A stretch of DNA of 64,000 nucleotides from the NCBI RefSeq assembly GCF_033807715.1, contig NC_084591.1:43302868-43366867 (forward strand), in the 5' to 3' direction. Below, in pieces: positions 1 to 12,227 of this stretch. Position 1 is the first letter of the stretch; every line of letters begins with the position of its first letter. The notes under the pieces are model-generated. The model was not told where the DNA came from. It did no database searches and saw only the letters and a program-made list of their open reading frames with translations. The DNA comes from Cololabis saira (Eukaryota; Chordata; Actinopteri; Beloniformes; Belonidae). Made by a program: the position numbers and the translations under genes.

Positions 1-2841
1 CTTAAGATAAAGGAATTAGAAAAAAATCATAAAGCAACAGGGGGTGCCTCTATAATGGTAGAATTAAAGAAAATAAGAAAAGAACTAGATGATCTGTTAA
101 CTGAGAGAGTAGAACGAGCCCTGACTTTCACTAAACAAAAATATTACGATGGAGGCGTAAAATCACTAAAGATACTTTCTTACAAATTGAAAAAACAGCA
201 GACAAAATCTAATATTGTCTTTATTAAGAATAAAGTTACAAATAAGAAGCTAACAAGTAAACAGGAGATTGTAGAAGAATTCGCTGAGTATTACAAACAA
301 TTATATAGTTCAGACAAGGGAGAAACTCGGTATCAGTCGAGAGATTATTTGCAAGGCTTGAATCTTCCACAAGTGACAGACTTACAGAATCAAAGCCTCA
401 CTGCACCAATTACTGTGGAAGAGATATCCAAAGTTATCGGAAGATTAAAGTTAGACAAGAGCCCAGGCAGCGATGGCTTTACTGGAGAATTTTATAAAAT
501 ATTCAAAACCCAACTTACTCCTATCTTGCATAGAACATTTAACTGGGCACTTACACAGGGAATATGGGCAGATACATGGTGTAACTCTATAATAACAATT
601 ATACACAAGGAAGGTAAGGACCCATCACAATGTGAAGGATACAGACCTATAACTTTATTAAATGTGGACCAAAAGTTGCTAAGCAGTATCATAGCCGACA
701 GATTAGCTAAAATTGTACCTGATATTATAAATTTAGACCAGACGGGGTTTATTATAAATAGACAATTATCAGATAATGTTAGACGTACATTGAATATAAT
801 AGAACAAGTACATAAAAATGAAAAGCAGGCACTCATACTCACCTTAGATGCAGAAAAAGCATTTGATAGAGTGGCCTGGCCTTTTATTTTTGAGACCTGT
901 CAAAGCTTTGGTTTTAGTGATACTTTTATTTCTTGGTTACAGACTATGTATGGACTATCTAAAGCACAAGTCAGAGCTAATGGAACACTATCAAGCTCCT
1001 TCGAACTTAGAAGAGGTACGAGACAGGGAGACCCTCTCTCACCACTCATTTTTGCCTTATGTATTGAACCACTAGCTGCTAGTATCAGGAGGAATGAGGA
1101 AATACAAGGGGTAGAAATTGCAGGTACACACCATAAATTAGCATTGTATGCAGACGACATTATTTTATACTTAACTAAATTAGAAAGAACTCTTCCGGCT
1201 CTAATGACTAATATTAAGGATTATAGTGCAGTATCTGGGTATAAATTGAATATACAAAAATGTGAATCGATTAGCTTAGGAGAACCCATTCCTATAGAGT
1301 TAAAAAATGGATTCCCATGGAAATGGGATAGAGAGAAAATTAAATATTTAGGAATAGAAATACCTAAGAATATAGAACAATTATATAAGTGTAACTATGA
1401 TAAACTTGAAATAAGAATCAAACAGGATCTAAATAGGTGGAGTTTAGTCCCTTTGTCGTTATTTGGAAAGATTGATACTATCAGGATGAATATACTCCCT
1501 AGATTTTTATTCCTATTTAAGTCATTACCCTTATATGTTAGTCCAGTTACGTTTAGATGTTGGGATCGAATGTTAATTAAATTTATATGGAACAGCAAAA
1601 AGCCGAGGGTTAAAATGAAAACACTTAAATTGGCCAAAAGATTTGGGGGGCTGGCTCTCCCAAATTTGCAGAATTATTTTTATGCATCCCAAATACAGTC
1701 ATTACAAACATTACTAAATGATGATATAAAAGCAAAATGGAGGTCTATAGAACTGTTTCAATGTAGAGAGATGGGGAAACTTCTTCCATTCTTAGCAAAA
1801 ACAAAAAAACAAAAAATAGATAATAAATGGTTTCAAAATACACTTACTGCTTGGAATAAAGTAAGAAGAGATCTAAAGATTCAAAATGAACTGTTACTAT
1901 TGAGAGAAATAAGTAAAGATCCGGACTTTAGACCGAACAAGGAAGTGGGTATATTTAAAATTTGGAGCAAAAAAGGATTGAGTATATTCGGACAGTTAAT
2001 AGATAAAAAGGGCATTGTGGAATTTACATTATTACAACAAGAACATGGTCTGCCATCCTCCCATTTCTTTGGTTATTTACAAGTTAGAAGTTATCTGGAA
2101 AACAATGATATACAGAAGAAAACAATTAGAGACTTTCATCCTTTGATTCAATTTTTAGTTAAGAACTATAAAAGTGTGAATGTTAAACATCATATATCGG
2201 TATTATATAATATCTTAGAAAGTGATGACGAACCAGAAGAATTGAGACAAAAAATAAGTTGGCAAGAAGAACTCGATCTTATTATATCTGAACCCGATTG
2301 GGAAGATATAAGTTTATCCTCACATAAAACAACTGCATCTCTGTTCTGGCGAGAATATGCATGGAAGATTCAGATGAGATATTTTCTAACACCTGTCCAA
2401 CAAGCTAAATTCCAGCAATCAGTAGCATCAAAATGTTGGCGGGATTGTGGTGAAAACCATGCTAATTACAGTCACATCTTCTGGTCCTGTCCTATTCTGA
2501 AAATGTATTGGTCAAGTATTAGTAAAGAAATCTGTTGTATTTTGAAGTTGGACTTAAATATCGATTATGAGTTTGCTTTGTTAGGGAAAATGCCAAAAGA
2601 GATAGTTAAAACTGAGGATAAGTACCTTATAAGAATTTTAAGAATAACAGCTCTTAAACTCATAACAAAAAACTGGCTTCAGAAATCAAGTCCAGTTTTA
2701 GAGAAATGGCGAGACTTAATGGAACAAGTAAAAGAAATGGAGCAGTTAACATGTAAAATCAGAGGAAATCTTGGGATGAGACACATGCTGTGGGCTAAGT
2801 GGGAGAGCTATAAAAAAAATGGGGGTGAAATGCTAAGATAG
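1..2841 (+). CDS. L1-like ORF2 (reverse transcriptase, C-terminal part), 5' end off window
   Basis: One frame is open from base 1 to a TAG at 2839-2841, so the protein begins upstream of the window; the Met at 55 is internal. Residues are numbered from that Met. The RT core includes KLDKSPGSDGFTGEFYK near 133-150, LDAEKAFDRVAW near 264-275 (catalytic Asp), GTRQGDPLSPLIF near 321-333, and the catalytic YADD at 365-368. A C-terminal CX3CX8HX4C knuckle (C-WRD-C ... H-IFWS-C, near 794-812) is typical of L1 ORF2. The protein copies its own RNA by target-primed reverse transcription. The endonuclease domain would be upstream. No stop or frameshift breaks the 947 readable codons. Tx1-type or other fish L1 lineages are both possible. 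Confidence 0.9.
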   Translation, partial: LKIKELEKNHKATGGASIMVELKKIRKELDDLLTERVERALTFTKQKYYDGGVKSLKILSYKLKKQQTKSNIVFIKNKVTNKKLTSKQEIVEEFAEYYKQLYSSDKGETRYQSRDYLQGLNLPQVTDLQNQSLTAPITVEEISKVIGRLKLDKSPGSDGFTGEFYKIFKTQLTPILHRTFNWALTQGIWADTWCNSIITIIHKEGKDPSQCEGYRPITLLNVDQKLLSSIIADRLAKIVPDIINLDQTGFIINRQLSDNVRRTLNIIEQVHKNEKQALILTLDAEKAFDRVAWPFIFETCQSFGFSDTFISWLQTMYGLSKAQVRANGTLSSSFELRRGTRQGDPLSPLIFALCIEPLAASIRRNEEIQGVEIAGTHHKLALYADDIILYLTKLERTLPALMTNIKDYSAVSGYKLNIQKCESISLGEPIPIELKNGFPWKWDREKIKYLGIEIPKNIEQLYKCNYDKLEIRIKQDLNRWSLVPLSLFGKIDTIRMNILPRFLFLFKSLPLYVSPVTFRCWDRMLIKFIWNSKKPRVKMKTLKLAKRFGGLALPNLQNYFYASQIQSLQTLLNDDIKAKWRSIELFQCREMGKLLPFLAKTKKQKIDNKWFQNTLTAWNKVRRDLKIQNELLLLREISKDPDFRPNKEVGIFKIWSKKGLSIFGQLIDKKGIVEFTLLQQEHGLPSSHFFGYLQVRSYLENNDIQKKTIRDFHPLIQFLVKNYKSVNVKHHISVLYNILESDDEPEELRQKISWQEELDLIISEPDWEDISLSSHKTTASLFWREYAWKIQMRYFLTPVQQAKFQQSVASKCWRDCGENHANYSHIFWSCPILKMYWSSISKEICCILKLDLNIDYEFALLGKMPKEIVKTEDKYLIRILRITALKLITKNWLQKSSPVLEKWRDLMEQVKEMEQLTCKIRGNLGMRHMLWAKWESYKKNGGEMLR

Positions 2842-2931
2842 CATAAGAAATGAAGAGATCTAAATGCACCTAAAAGCTTACTACTCTTAATACTGAGGCG
2901 GTCAATGGATTACTTGACGGATATGGAGGAG

Positions 2932-2965
<34 letters not shown>

Positions 2966-3560
2966 TGAATATGAATATGGAGGAGTCAACAACTGAACGG
3001 GGAGCACTTAATGTTTTTTTTTTTTTTTGTTTTTTTTTTGTTTTTTTTTTTGTTTTTTGTTTTCCTTTAACTTAATTTAATTTAATCTTTTTTTTTTTTT
3101 TTTTATTTATTTTTATTTATTTATTTTTATTATTATCTTTTTATCTTTGGAGGCACTGTTATGTGCTCGTTTGCTTACTTGCTCTCATGGTGCGTCTCTC
3201 TCCCTCTAGCTGTATTGTGTTCATGAAATAAGAATGGAAATAAGGATTTGTGAAAATAGGAATTTTGGCTAATACATAAAAGAGTGAAGTGTAAGGGATG
3301 TATAGGGGAGGGAGGTAACAGGGGGGTTAGAAGGTATTTAAAGGCATGTTAGGCCTCTCTTTGCTTTGTTTGTGTTTGTTGTTTAGATATGTCCTTTTTA
3401 ATTTTTTTTTTTTTTTTTTTCGTGTATATGTTGAGGTTGGTGTCTGTCTTATGTCTATATATGTATATTAGTTGTTGTTTTTCTTTGTTGTTATACTGAA
3501 CGTCACTATGGTGTGGCACATAGAAAAATAAAGTACAAAAAAAAAAAAAAAAAAAAAAAA
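1..3560 (+). mobile_element. L1-like LINE, 3' portion with 3' UTR and poly(A)
   Basis: The window opens inside ORF2 of an L1-clade non-LTR retrotransposon (details in the CDS entry). The 3' UTR (2842-3535) contains an (ATA)n tract at 2934-2965, long T-rich tracts at 3015-3060 and 3089-3140, and a pure T run at 3402-3420. An AATAAA signal at 3527-3532 is followed by a ~25-nt A tract ending near 3560, which marks the 3' end. The open frame and clean tail suggest a young insertion. The 5' end, endonuclease domain and ORF1 lie off the window, so target-site duplications could not be checked. Confidence 0.88.
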
Positions 3561-3856
3561 GAAAAACGCTTCCTTTTCCCCCTTTCCTGTCAATCATTGC
3601 GCCGCTCCTCCTCCAAACCTCCTCCAACCCAACCATACGCTCACAGTGGCGTCGGAGAGTTAAGCCGGGAGCGACAGGCGAAGCATGCACGGAAAAGCAG
3701 CAGGGCGAAGCAGACAGTCCACAGCAAACAATCATAAAAATAAAGGCATGCAAGCAGCAGTGTTCCCTTATCTTAAGTCCAGTCAGTGGCCGCGGGTCTT
3801 CTTAGCAGTTTTCCTCCGGTGATAAGAACAGAAGAGGCTCTAACAGCTCCGTGTTA
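3561..3856. other. Intron, no gene seen
   Basis: GC-richer stretch with a short CAGTGGCG motif at 3643 that resembles hAT ends found elsewhere in the window, but no partner end. Nothing codable. Confidence 0.5.
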
Positions 3857-3987
3857 AGCCTGATTTATGGTTCCGCGTTAAATCGACGCACAGCCTACGC
3901 CGTAGGGTTCGGCGTACGGTGCGCGTCGCCGCGTAACCCTGCGCCGTAGGCTCTGCGTCGGTGTAACGCGGAACCATAAATCAGCCT
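3857..3987. mobile_element. Palindromic TTA-type MITE (Harbinger-like), copy 1
   Basis: 131-bp near-palindrome. Its ends are AGCCTGATTTATGGTTCC and the inverted complement, flanked on both sides by TTA (3854-3856 and 3988-3990). A 3-bp TTA/TAA duplication plus a short TIR is the signature of PIF/Harbinger MITEs. Related copies are at 9333, 12684 and 30293. Confidence 0.8.
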
Positions 3988-4257
3988 TTATGGTGCGCTG
4001 CAGAGGAGAGGAGGCAGGGAGCTGGGTGGAGGGGGCGGTGATTTAGCGGGTTTATACGTAACGACCCGCCACCAAACCAGGTGCGCCGTTTTTGCATAGT
4101 TATGCGGAAAATCCCAGAAAGCACACAATACACTGAATGTTAAAAATTCGTTGTTTTTTGGGTGTAATTGATGTCAAGAAACCCAACAAAACACAAAAAA
4201 TCAAGAAAAATGTGTTTTTCATGTCACAATACCTTTAATAAAGTTAGTTCTAGATGA
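3988..4257. other. Unassigned repeat-like intron
   Basis: No ORF or TIR pair found. It leads directly into the partial hAT copy at 4258. Confidence 0.4.
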
Positions 4258-4712
4258 GGTCGCCACCGGGCCCACAAGCTCATAGGGCCCAATGATGGGG
4301 CCCCGTTTTGTGTGATACGTTCATCTATAATCGTAAATTGTAGGCTATAATAACGATAAAATGTGCATTGTGCGGCCAGTGTAGGCTAATTCTTACTTTA
4401 CAACTGTCCTGAACGCATCGGGGCTGTGAGCCAACGCTGATTGGCTGTAACAGTTACAGCCAATTTGCCGACTCGGCAAGTTTGTTAAGCTGTATCAAAG
4501 ATAAGTCAGTCCGTGACTATCTGAGTTTTCAGCGCCATGTGATTGAAAGCTGTCAGGCCTGTGTGTGTGTGTTTTTCTGAACAAGTTTGTGACTTTACTC
4601 TGCTTTCTGCAGCATAGACCTATAGGCTTGCTTGGCTCAATAAAAGTGAGGAAAAAATGTTGTTTGATGGATGGGATGAGGTGTTGTTTTTCTAACCATT
4701 TTTCCCCACTCA
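4258..4712 (-). mobile_element. Partial hAT copy, inverted relative to 11937-13047
   Basis: This stretch is the reverse complement of parts of the hAT element at 11937-13047, sharing the GGGCCC-rich end, the CGTTATTATAGCC region and the AGCATAGACCTATAGGC region. It lacks both termini and about 350 bp of the interior. It has only a short GT tract where the other copy has a 100-bp CA tract. It also lacks the nested MITE and so preserves its empty site at 4444-4460. Confidence 0.75.
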
Positions 4713-4966
4713 ATGACAAACCCGCTCATAAACCGACCTTGGTGATTGGTGACTGACAAAGAGTAATCATAAATTCAGAAAAGATCATACATGCGCCAGT
4801 GACACACGTCTACGCCAGTCTGAGGTCACGAAAGTTAACATTGTGTCGGTGTGTAACTACTCCAAAACCATGTTTTCTATGGTCCCCTTCTCAATCTGAC
4901 CAGTGATAATATGTTTGCATGTCATCGCTCCGTCGCTGTGTCTTTTTATTGACAATTCCCTCTACA
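4713..4966. other. Intron, no feature seen
   Basis: No repeat family or coding potential recognised. Confidence 0.5.
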
Positions 4967-5205
4967 CACTGCAAAAACCCAAAATCTTACCAGGAATATT
5001 TGTCTTATTTCTAGTTAAAATGTCTAATTTTTAGTCATAAAATCTCATTACACTTAGAACAAGAGTCATTACCAGAAAAATAACTTATTTGACAATTTTC
5101 ACCTGTTTCAAGTAAATTTTCACTTGAAATAAGTAGAAAAATCTGCCAGTGGGACAAGATTTATCTTCTCATTACAAGCAAAGAAATCTTGTTTCACTGG
5201 CAGAT

Positions 5206-5462
5206 TTCCTTCTTGGTCTGCACCCTCGTAGGTCATTCCTGTGCAGAGCTCTAGTTATGGTCTTCTTCGAGACAATGATTCCTGATGTGGCCAAGTCATT
5301 TGCCAGCGCCTTGGAAGTTAATCTGGGGTCTCTAGACACGTCTCTCACCAGTTTCCTCTCCAGTCTCTCTGAAATCTTTCTCTTTCTACCTCTGCCAGGC
5401 TTGTTCTGCACTGTGTTGCCGTCTTTGGAGCGTTGAATGATGCCTCTCACTATGCACATCAC
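5206..5462 (-). pseudogene. Tc1/mariner transposase, N-terminal fragment
   Basis: The minus-strand frame reads IIQRSKDGNTVQNKPGRGRK, RKISERLERKLVRDVSRDPR and SKKTITRALHRNDLRGCRPRRK. This is the second helix-turn-helix and GRPRK-type AT-hook linker of Tc1 transposases, which bind the terminal repeats. The DDE catalytic domain and the first helix-turn-helix are missing, so the fragment cannot catalyse transposition. Residues after CRPRRK come from the flanking palindromic element. Confidence 0.85.
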
Positions 5463-5747
5463 CTGTGAAGGTTAAGCACATCACTGCATAAAAGTGGCTT
5501 GTGTGATGACTTAATAAATGGTAATTTCTTAAAGGGGGCTAATAATAATGCCCCTGGTCATTTTAGCTTTTTCTTACATAATAATGTTTTGGTGCACAAA
5601 TATAAATGTTTTGGCTCATATAATGACAAATTGTATGTTCAGGAATGCTCTGTTAGAACCGCCTTGCTCTGCTAAAAAGGATCTTGCCAGAAACTTGAAA
5701 AAACTTAAAATTCCATAGGGGGGGCTAATAATATCGTCCTCAACTGT
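5206..5747 (-). mobile_element. Truncated Tc1-like transposon
   Basis: A Tc1-type terminal repeat, CAGTTGAGGACGATATTATT on the minus strand, ends at 5747 and abuts TA. The other end breaks off inside the transposase gene at about 5206. A second copy of the AGCCCCC motif at 5534-5560 lies inside. Confidence 0.8.
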
Positions 5748-5841
5748 AAGTGTAATGACATTTTTTTGACAAAAAATGAGACATTTTACTGTAACTACAA
5801 ATAAGACAAATATTCTTGTTAAGATTTTGAGTTTTTGCAGG

Positions 5842-6306
5842 GCAATTCAAGGGCCAGGCTAGGATGAAGAGCAGCAGAAGCGTGGGGCTTTTGAGATTAT
5901 TATGATCACATTTTTTTTTTTTAATCCCAATTTTTTTCCCATTTTTATCACCCAGTGCTCCTAATTAAAATCACCAGGTGGAGTTGATTCATTTAAACTA
6001 ACATACACTTCCTCCAGTAGCCACGTTTCTGATAAACAAAGAAAATATCACTCTAATTTTTTGCTCTTTAATTGCTCTAAATGGCTACCAGTGTTTATTT
6101 TAATAAGGTTATTTTGATTAACGCCTCTATCGTGCTTGCTGAACTTTGGAGGACTGGGAATCAACATCAATTTTTATTTTACTTGGCACTTAGCATTGAC
6201 GATTACGTAACTGATTCCTATATTATCATTGGTAGGATGTAGCTCTTGAGAAGCAGCAGAGCTGGAAATCAGAGAAGCCATTTTTGTTAGTTGTAGTGTA
6301 CCGGAC
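5842..6306. other. Intron with a short shared repeat motif
   Basis: Bases 5925-5965 resemble 47553-47595 (TTTTT-rich lead into ATCACCCAGTGCTC), suggesting a fragment of the same dispersed repeat. Nothing else recognised. Confidence 0.4.
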
Positions 6307-6515
6307 TGTAGCACCCTATAATGTAATAATTTCCTGAAAATGTAATAACGCCTGAAAATGTAATCAAATTTGCACTTAACTCAATCAAAAATGTAATAAA
6401 ATCCAATAATGTAATAACTTCACCAATAATGTAATAAAATATCTTGACGGATATTGTAATAACATTTTTATCGATAATGTAATACCTTATTACATTATTG
6501 GCAAATACTGTACCA
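6307..6515. mobile_element. TGTAGCACC / AATGTAATAA element, arm fragment 1
   Basis: Starts TGTAGCACCCTATAATGTAA and runs through spaced repeats of AATGTAATAA to the inverted ATTACATTATTGG. It matches the left arm of the complete element at 54002-54862. The right end is absent. Confidence 0.7.
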
Positions 6516-6994
6516 ACAAAACCTTTCTTCGCCACCTCCGTTCAGCTTTTTGACACGCCCCTTTTCAACAACTTACCAGTGGGGCAATGAAGTCAATGAT
6601 ATCTGAAATTTTAGAGTGAAAGTTATCTGATAGTTCATTTACTGAGTTACAGGGCCGAGTGGAAGTGGAAGAGTAGACTTGGTTAAAGGTTTCAGCTGAG
6701 TTGTCTGTTTAAAAAAAAAAAAAAAAAAGTGTTTTTTATAACCTCTCTTTGGGTACTTGAGTGGATGGAAATGGTGCTTTCAAAGAAAACAGAAAAGTGG
6801 TCAACCAGGGCCACATCAGTCACAAAGACCTTGGAAATGTTAAGACCCTGACTGATGATCAGGTCCAAGCCCCCATTTCTGCGTTGTCTGTTTCACATGT
6901 GGGGAGAGACCAAGATTTTCAAGCACATAACAAAGCAATAAACCAGATAGGAAAACTCAATAAGTTAAACTAGAAAAGCACCAGCAGGGGTCCG
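6516..6994. other. Intron between two arm fragments
   Basis: Contains an 18-nt A tract at 6711-6728. No gene seen; the 70-codon frame at 6761-6973 has no recognisable family. Confidence 0.4.
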
Positions 6995-7277
6995 TGTAGC
7001 ACCCTATAATGTAATAATTTCCTGAAAATGTAATAACGCCCGAAAATGTAATAAAATTTGCACTTAACTCAATAAAAAATGTAATAAAATCCAATAATGT
7101 AATAACTTCACCAATAATGTAATAAAATATCCTGACTGATATTGTAATAACATTTTTACCGATAATGTAATACCTTATTACATTATTGGGAATTTATTAC
7201 ATTTTCAGGTGGGTCTTTTTTTTTTCTTCCAAAACTGATAATGTAATACTTGACAAATAATGTAATATATATGTTCA
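6995..7277. mobile_element. TGTAGCACC / AATGTAATAA element, arm fragment 2
   Basis: Near-identical to 54002-54270, including the tail TTGACAAATAATGTAATATA, after which it jumps into a piece of a different element (7285-7374). Confidence 0.75.
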
Positions 7278-7284
7278 TGTTAGA

Positions 7285-7374
7285 GTGTAATGAAATTTTT
7301 TTTGACAAAAAATGAGACATTTTAACTAGAAATAAGACAAATATTCTTGTTAAGATTTTGAGTTTTTGCAGTGT
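7285..7374. mobile_element. CACTGCAAAAAC palindromic element, end fragment
   Basis: Only the last ~90 bp of one arm remain, ending GATTTTGAGTTTTTGCAGTG. The fragment ends 87 bp from exon D. Confidence 0.75.
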
Positions 7375-7460
7375 GTAACTGCTAAAACTAATTAAGATTT
7401 GATGTCACGTTGTAGAAGCAATATTACAAAAATAAAAACAGACCTAGACTATTTCCTTAC

Positions 7461-7524
7461 CCGCTCCAGCAGGGAAAGTGTTGCTTTCAAGGCCCCATCT
7501 GGTCGTCCAAAGGGAAAGCAGTAC
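7461..7524 (-). CDS. cadps2: CADPS-family exon D ([21 protein letters not shown])
   Basis: This 64-bp minus-strand exon was found by following the family sequence; it is too short to show as a long ORF. Its first base completes the Arg of exon C. It then reads [21 protein letters not shown], and ends in phase 0. The acceptor is TTTGCAG and the donor GTAAGG. The residues are nearly invariant in CADPS and CADPS2, so this exon confirms the family but not the paralog. The following exon (family sequence VLMKD...) was not seen in 1-7460, which is occupied by repeats and an L1-like LINE. Confidence 0.92.
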
Positions 7525-8533
7525 CTGCAAATGCAAAATGTGCACCGGCATCACATGTAGAAACAATCTCAAGGACAACTAAATAGAGGCAGAATAAAAA
7601 AAGAAGAAGAATAGGAAGATTGAAGCAGCAAGGAACACATTTGTGAGCACTAACAGATGGCTGCCGTCTTTTGTCTAATTACCCTGATGAAGGAAGCTTT
7701 TCTCACCTCCAGCTTCATCTGAGCACAGATGAGGCAGTTCACGGAGGTTTCACGTTGCTAATTGACAAGTGAACAGTACTTAACAAACAAAGGAAGGCGG
7801 TCACACAGGTTGGCCATTTATTAGGCAAAAACCTACAGGCAGATGTTCTGTTTCTTCAAACCAATATGACAAGGGGAAAAAAGTGTGGGTTTAAATGAAC
7901 ACTATCAGACAGAAATAGTTTGAAATTTTAGTGCTTTGGCAAAAGTCATGGAGTTCATGATGTTCATTTAAATGAAAAATAGAAATCCATTAGAGAGCAA
8001 AATAATGAATGTGTGTTAAATTAAAATGTGTTAAAGAGGTGTCTTATAGAAATTAACAAAATGTTATAGAAGAACACCTAATTGCTAAACATTTAAGAAG
8101 AATTATGAAAGTTGTATGAATTCCTAATTGTTGCTTATCGCTAATTAAATGTCATGTGTTTAATTTTTCACTTAATCTCTTCCATTGTATACCAGAAACT
8201 ATCAATAAATGACTTTTTTTTGCCTTTCTTAGTTTTGACGGAATGCAATTGCTTTAAGTTCAAAAGAAATGATCATCAGCAGCATTGAACTCAATCTTTT
8301 GTCACCAGAACTTGTGAAGCCCACACTGTGTCTCTGCAGTGTGTCATTAAGTTTGAGAAATACATATTGTTTGACTGATCCACTCTAGGTTCCACGTGTA
8401 AGTAAAAAAAAGAAAAAAAAAAAAAAAAGAAAAGTTACTAAAATACAGTTGAGAGACTATTGACAAAGAAGACAAAAACATTTTTTGTTTAGGTTTCATC
8501 TAACACAGCCATCCAGAAGCATCATCATGAATC
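7525..8533. other. Intron, no feature seen
   Basis: AT-rich, with an A-rich tract at 8404-8429. No repeat family recognised. Confidence 0.5.
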
Positions 8534-8537
8534 TTAA

Positions 8538-9692
8538 AGGGGACCTATTATGAAAAACACGTTTTCTCTTGCTTATAAAGTGGTCACCCCTCACCCTGAC
8601 AACTCAGAGAAGGAGGAATGCAGCCAAATTATGCAGGGTCTGGATGATCCTTCCAGTGTCATGTGACTTCTACGAGCCGTTCAGATTTGAGCATTTTCGT
8701 TACGTCACCAAAATGCAAACCACGCCTTGGTCTCCTCCGCTGCTGAAACCACGCCCACAACCAACTCCGCCGGCCAGAGCGTCAGCCATTGTTCAGCAGC
8801 GGTGGCTGTTTAAACAGCGAGGGACAGTAGAAATGAGATTTTGCATCGACATTTACCCTCATAAAAGGATCAGTTCACACAGCACGGACCCGGTAACTGC
8901 ACACGAGTCAGTTACCGGGTATGTTCCTTTTTTTTTAATGTTATTTATATTTGTATGATCTTTGCATGGGCTAAGTATTTAGCTTAGCTCCGGAGCCCCG
9001 GCGCCGCATACGGAGCTGCGGGGGCTGCTCACGGACCGGACCGTCGAGGAGCCCTGGGCTCGGGGCTCTATTAGTACCGTAATACATTTTTCTTCTGTGG
9101 TTTCAGATCTTTCAAGCACCTGGAGCTGTTCACATTCAGAAGACGCGCGGTCCTTCCTTGAGCCAGTAATAGTGCATACATTTTATTTATATATTTTAAC
9201 AATAAAGTTGCCATTTGTGAAAATTCAGTGTTGTGATTTCTTTACAGTTAACAAGATTCATTGGAGTAAATAACTGTGGTGTAACTGTTTAGAATTAAAT
9301 TCAATCTTCCTGTTTGAAGACTAGGTGACTAAAGGCTGATTTATGGTTCCGCGTTACACCAACGCAGAGCCTACGGCGTAGGGTACGTGTCGATTTAACG
9401 CAGAACCGTGGACACGCTTTGCTACGCAGCCGCTGCCCCTCTGCCCGGAGCAACGCTTTGTCTCCTCCCCTGCTACACGTCATTCAAGCAGCCAATCAGC
9501 ACAGAGCCTTATTATCATAGCCCCCCCCGCCCTGAAAATGAATCACAGAAAAAGGCTTTAGAAGCGGAAAAAAATAAAAACATGGCCCTGAGGCTGAATT
9601 TCTGATATATGTAGAAAAAACAAGCTTTAGATTGTTTTTAAGACATTCAAGGCCTGTTTAAAATATACATTAAATGCCATAATATGTCCCCT
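8538..9692. mobile_element. TTAA-type (Kolobok/T2-like) non-autonomous element, copy 1
   Basis: Flanked by TTAA at 8534-8537 and 9693-9696. The left end AGGGGACCTATTATG and the complement of the right end AGGGGACATATTATG form the TIR. TTAAAGGRR is the terminal consensus of the T2/Kolobok group; piggyBac also uses TTAA but usually starts CCY. No transposase frame remains. A Harbinger-like MITE half lies inside at 9333. Confidence 0.8.
9333..9412. mobile_element. Harbinger-like MITE, left part
   Basis: Preceded by TAA (9330-9332), it runs from AGGCTGATTTATGGTTCCGC to AACGCAGAACC and then loses its right end. A separate right-end piece sits at 9697-9717 immediately after the Kolobok-like element and is followed by TAA. 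Confidence 0.65.
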
Positions 9693-9696
9693 TTAA

Positions 9697-9717
9697 CGCA
9701 GAACCATAATTCAGGCT
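9697..9717. mobile_element. Harbinger-like MITE, right-end fragment
   Basis: CGCAGAACCATAATTCAGGC plus T, followed by TAA. It is the orphan end of a MITE whose body is replaced by the TTAA element, so the target of that element was probably another MITE. Confidence 0.6.
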
Positions 9718-9732
9718 TAAGATCCGTTAACA

Positions 9733-10105
9733 CCGTGTAACTGAATGAGAGCGTCCGACATCGGACGCTCTCTGTCCACACTGAAACTGTTAAACTCGTG
9801 GCCAGTTAGGACAGTCCAATAGAAAATAAAGCAATGGAATTGATTTTGTCACTGAAGTTCGATCGCATCGCATGGGACACGCTTTAATAGTGTACGCAGC
9901 CGCTGCTCTTCTGCCAGAGAGAGGCTTCATGTCCTCCCCTGCTACACGTCATTCAGGCAGCCAATCAGCGCAGAGCCTCATTATCATAGCCCCGCCCCTC
10001 AGAATCCCTCATAGAGAAGGAGGTTAGAAACGGTAAAACTAGAGACATGGCCCACAGGCTGAATTTCTGATTTATGTAGAAAAAACAAGCTTTTGACTTA
10101 GAGGA
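9733..10105. mobile_element. TTAA-type (Kolobok/T2-like) element, partial second copy
   Basis: Shares CCGTGTAACTG-ATGAGAGCG with the copy at 63512 and the block GCAGCCGCTGC to AACAAGCTTT with 9425-9626. Lacks both ends. Contains a 22-bp hairpin GAGCGTCCGA-CA-TCGGACGCTC at 9748-9769. Confidence 0.65.
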
Positions 10106-10138
10106 ATCGATACCATCAGTAGTTTCATGCATGTCGTA

Positions 10139-11810
<1,672 letters not shown>

Positions 11811-11924
11811 GTTGTGTCGTAAGGGCAGTAGCCTAAGCAGGGAACCCCAGACTTCCCTATCTTCAGCCGCCTCGTCCAGCTCATCTGGGGGGATCCCAAG
11901 GCGTTTCCAGGCCAGCCGAGAGAC
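11811..11924 (-). mobile_element. LINE 3'-end fragment (same family as 23248-23787)
   Basis: Matches 23285-23430: a C-terminal coding segment that on the minus strand reads SRLAWKRLG-PP-ELDEA-like residues. It is cut off after GCCAGCCGAGAGACAT, where the next element begins. Confidence 0.7.
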
Positions 11925-11936
11925 ATGGGGCCTCAT
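11925..11936. mobile_element. GGGGCCTCAT element, first bases of left end
   Basis: The terminal GGGGCCTCAT-type sequence is split here by the hAT element and resumes at 13048. Compare the intact end at 46537. Confidence 0.7.
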
Positions 11937-12124
11937 CAGTGGCGGAGCGTGGGTCTCAGTACAGAGGAGGCGGAGCATTCTCGATGGGCCCTTATGATAG
12001 TCATTTTAACGTTCAACAACGCCTCATCCTACCCATCAAACAACATTTATTCTCACTTTTATTGAGCCAAGCCTATAGGCCTATGCTGCAGAAAGCAGAG
12101 TAAAGTCACAAACTTGTTCAGAAG

Positions 12125-12227
<103 letters not shown>

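Larger units (their letters stand above)
4967..5841. mobile_element. CACTGCAAAAAC palindromic element, copy 1, interrupted by a Tc1 fragment
   Basis: The left arm (4967-5205) and right-arm end (5747-5841) belong to a ~400-bp inverted-repeat element whose outer ends are CACTGCAAAAACYCAAAATC and its complement. The rest of the right arm is missing at the Tc1 junction. Confidence 0.8.

Noticed and set aside
5149..5436. 95-codon plus-strand ORF
   Set aside because: Shadow of the minus-strand Tc1 transposase fragment.
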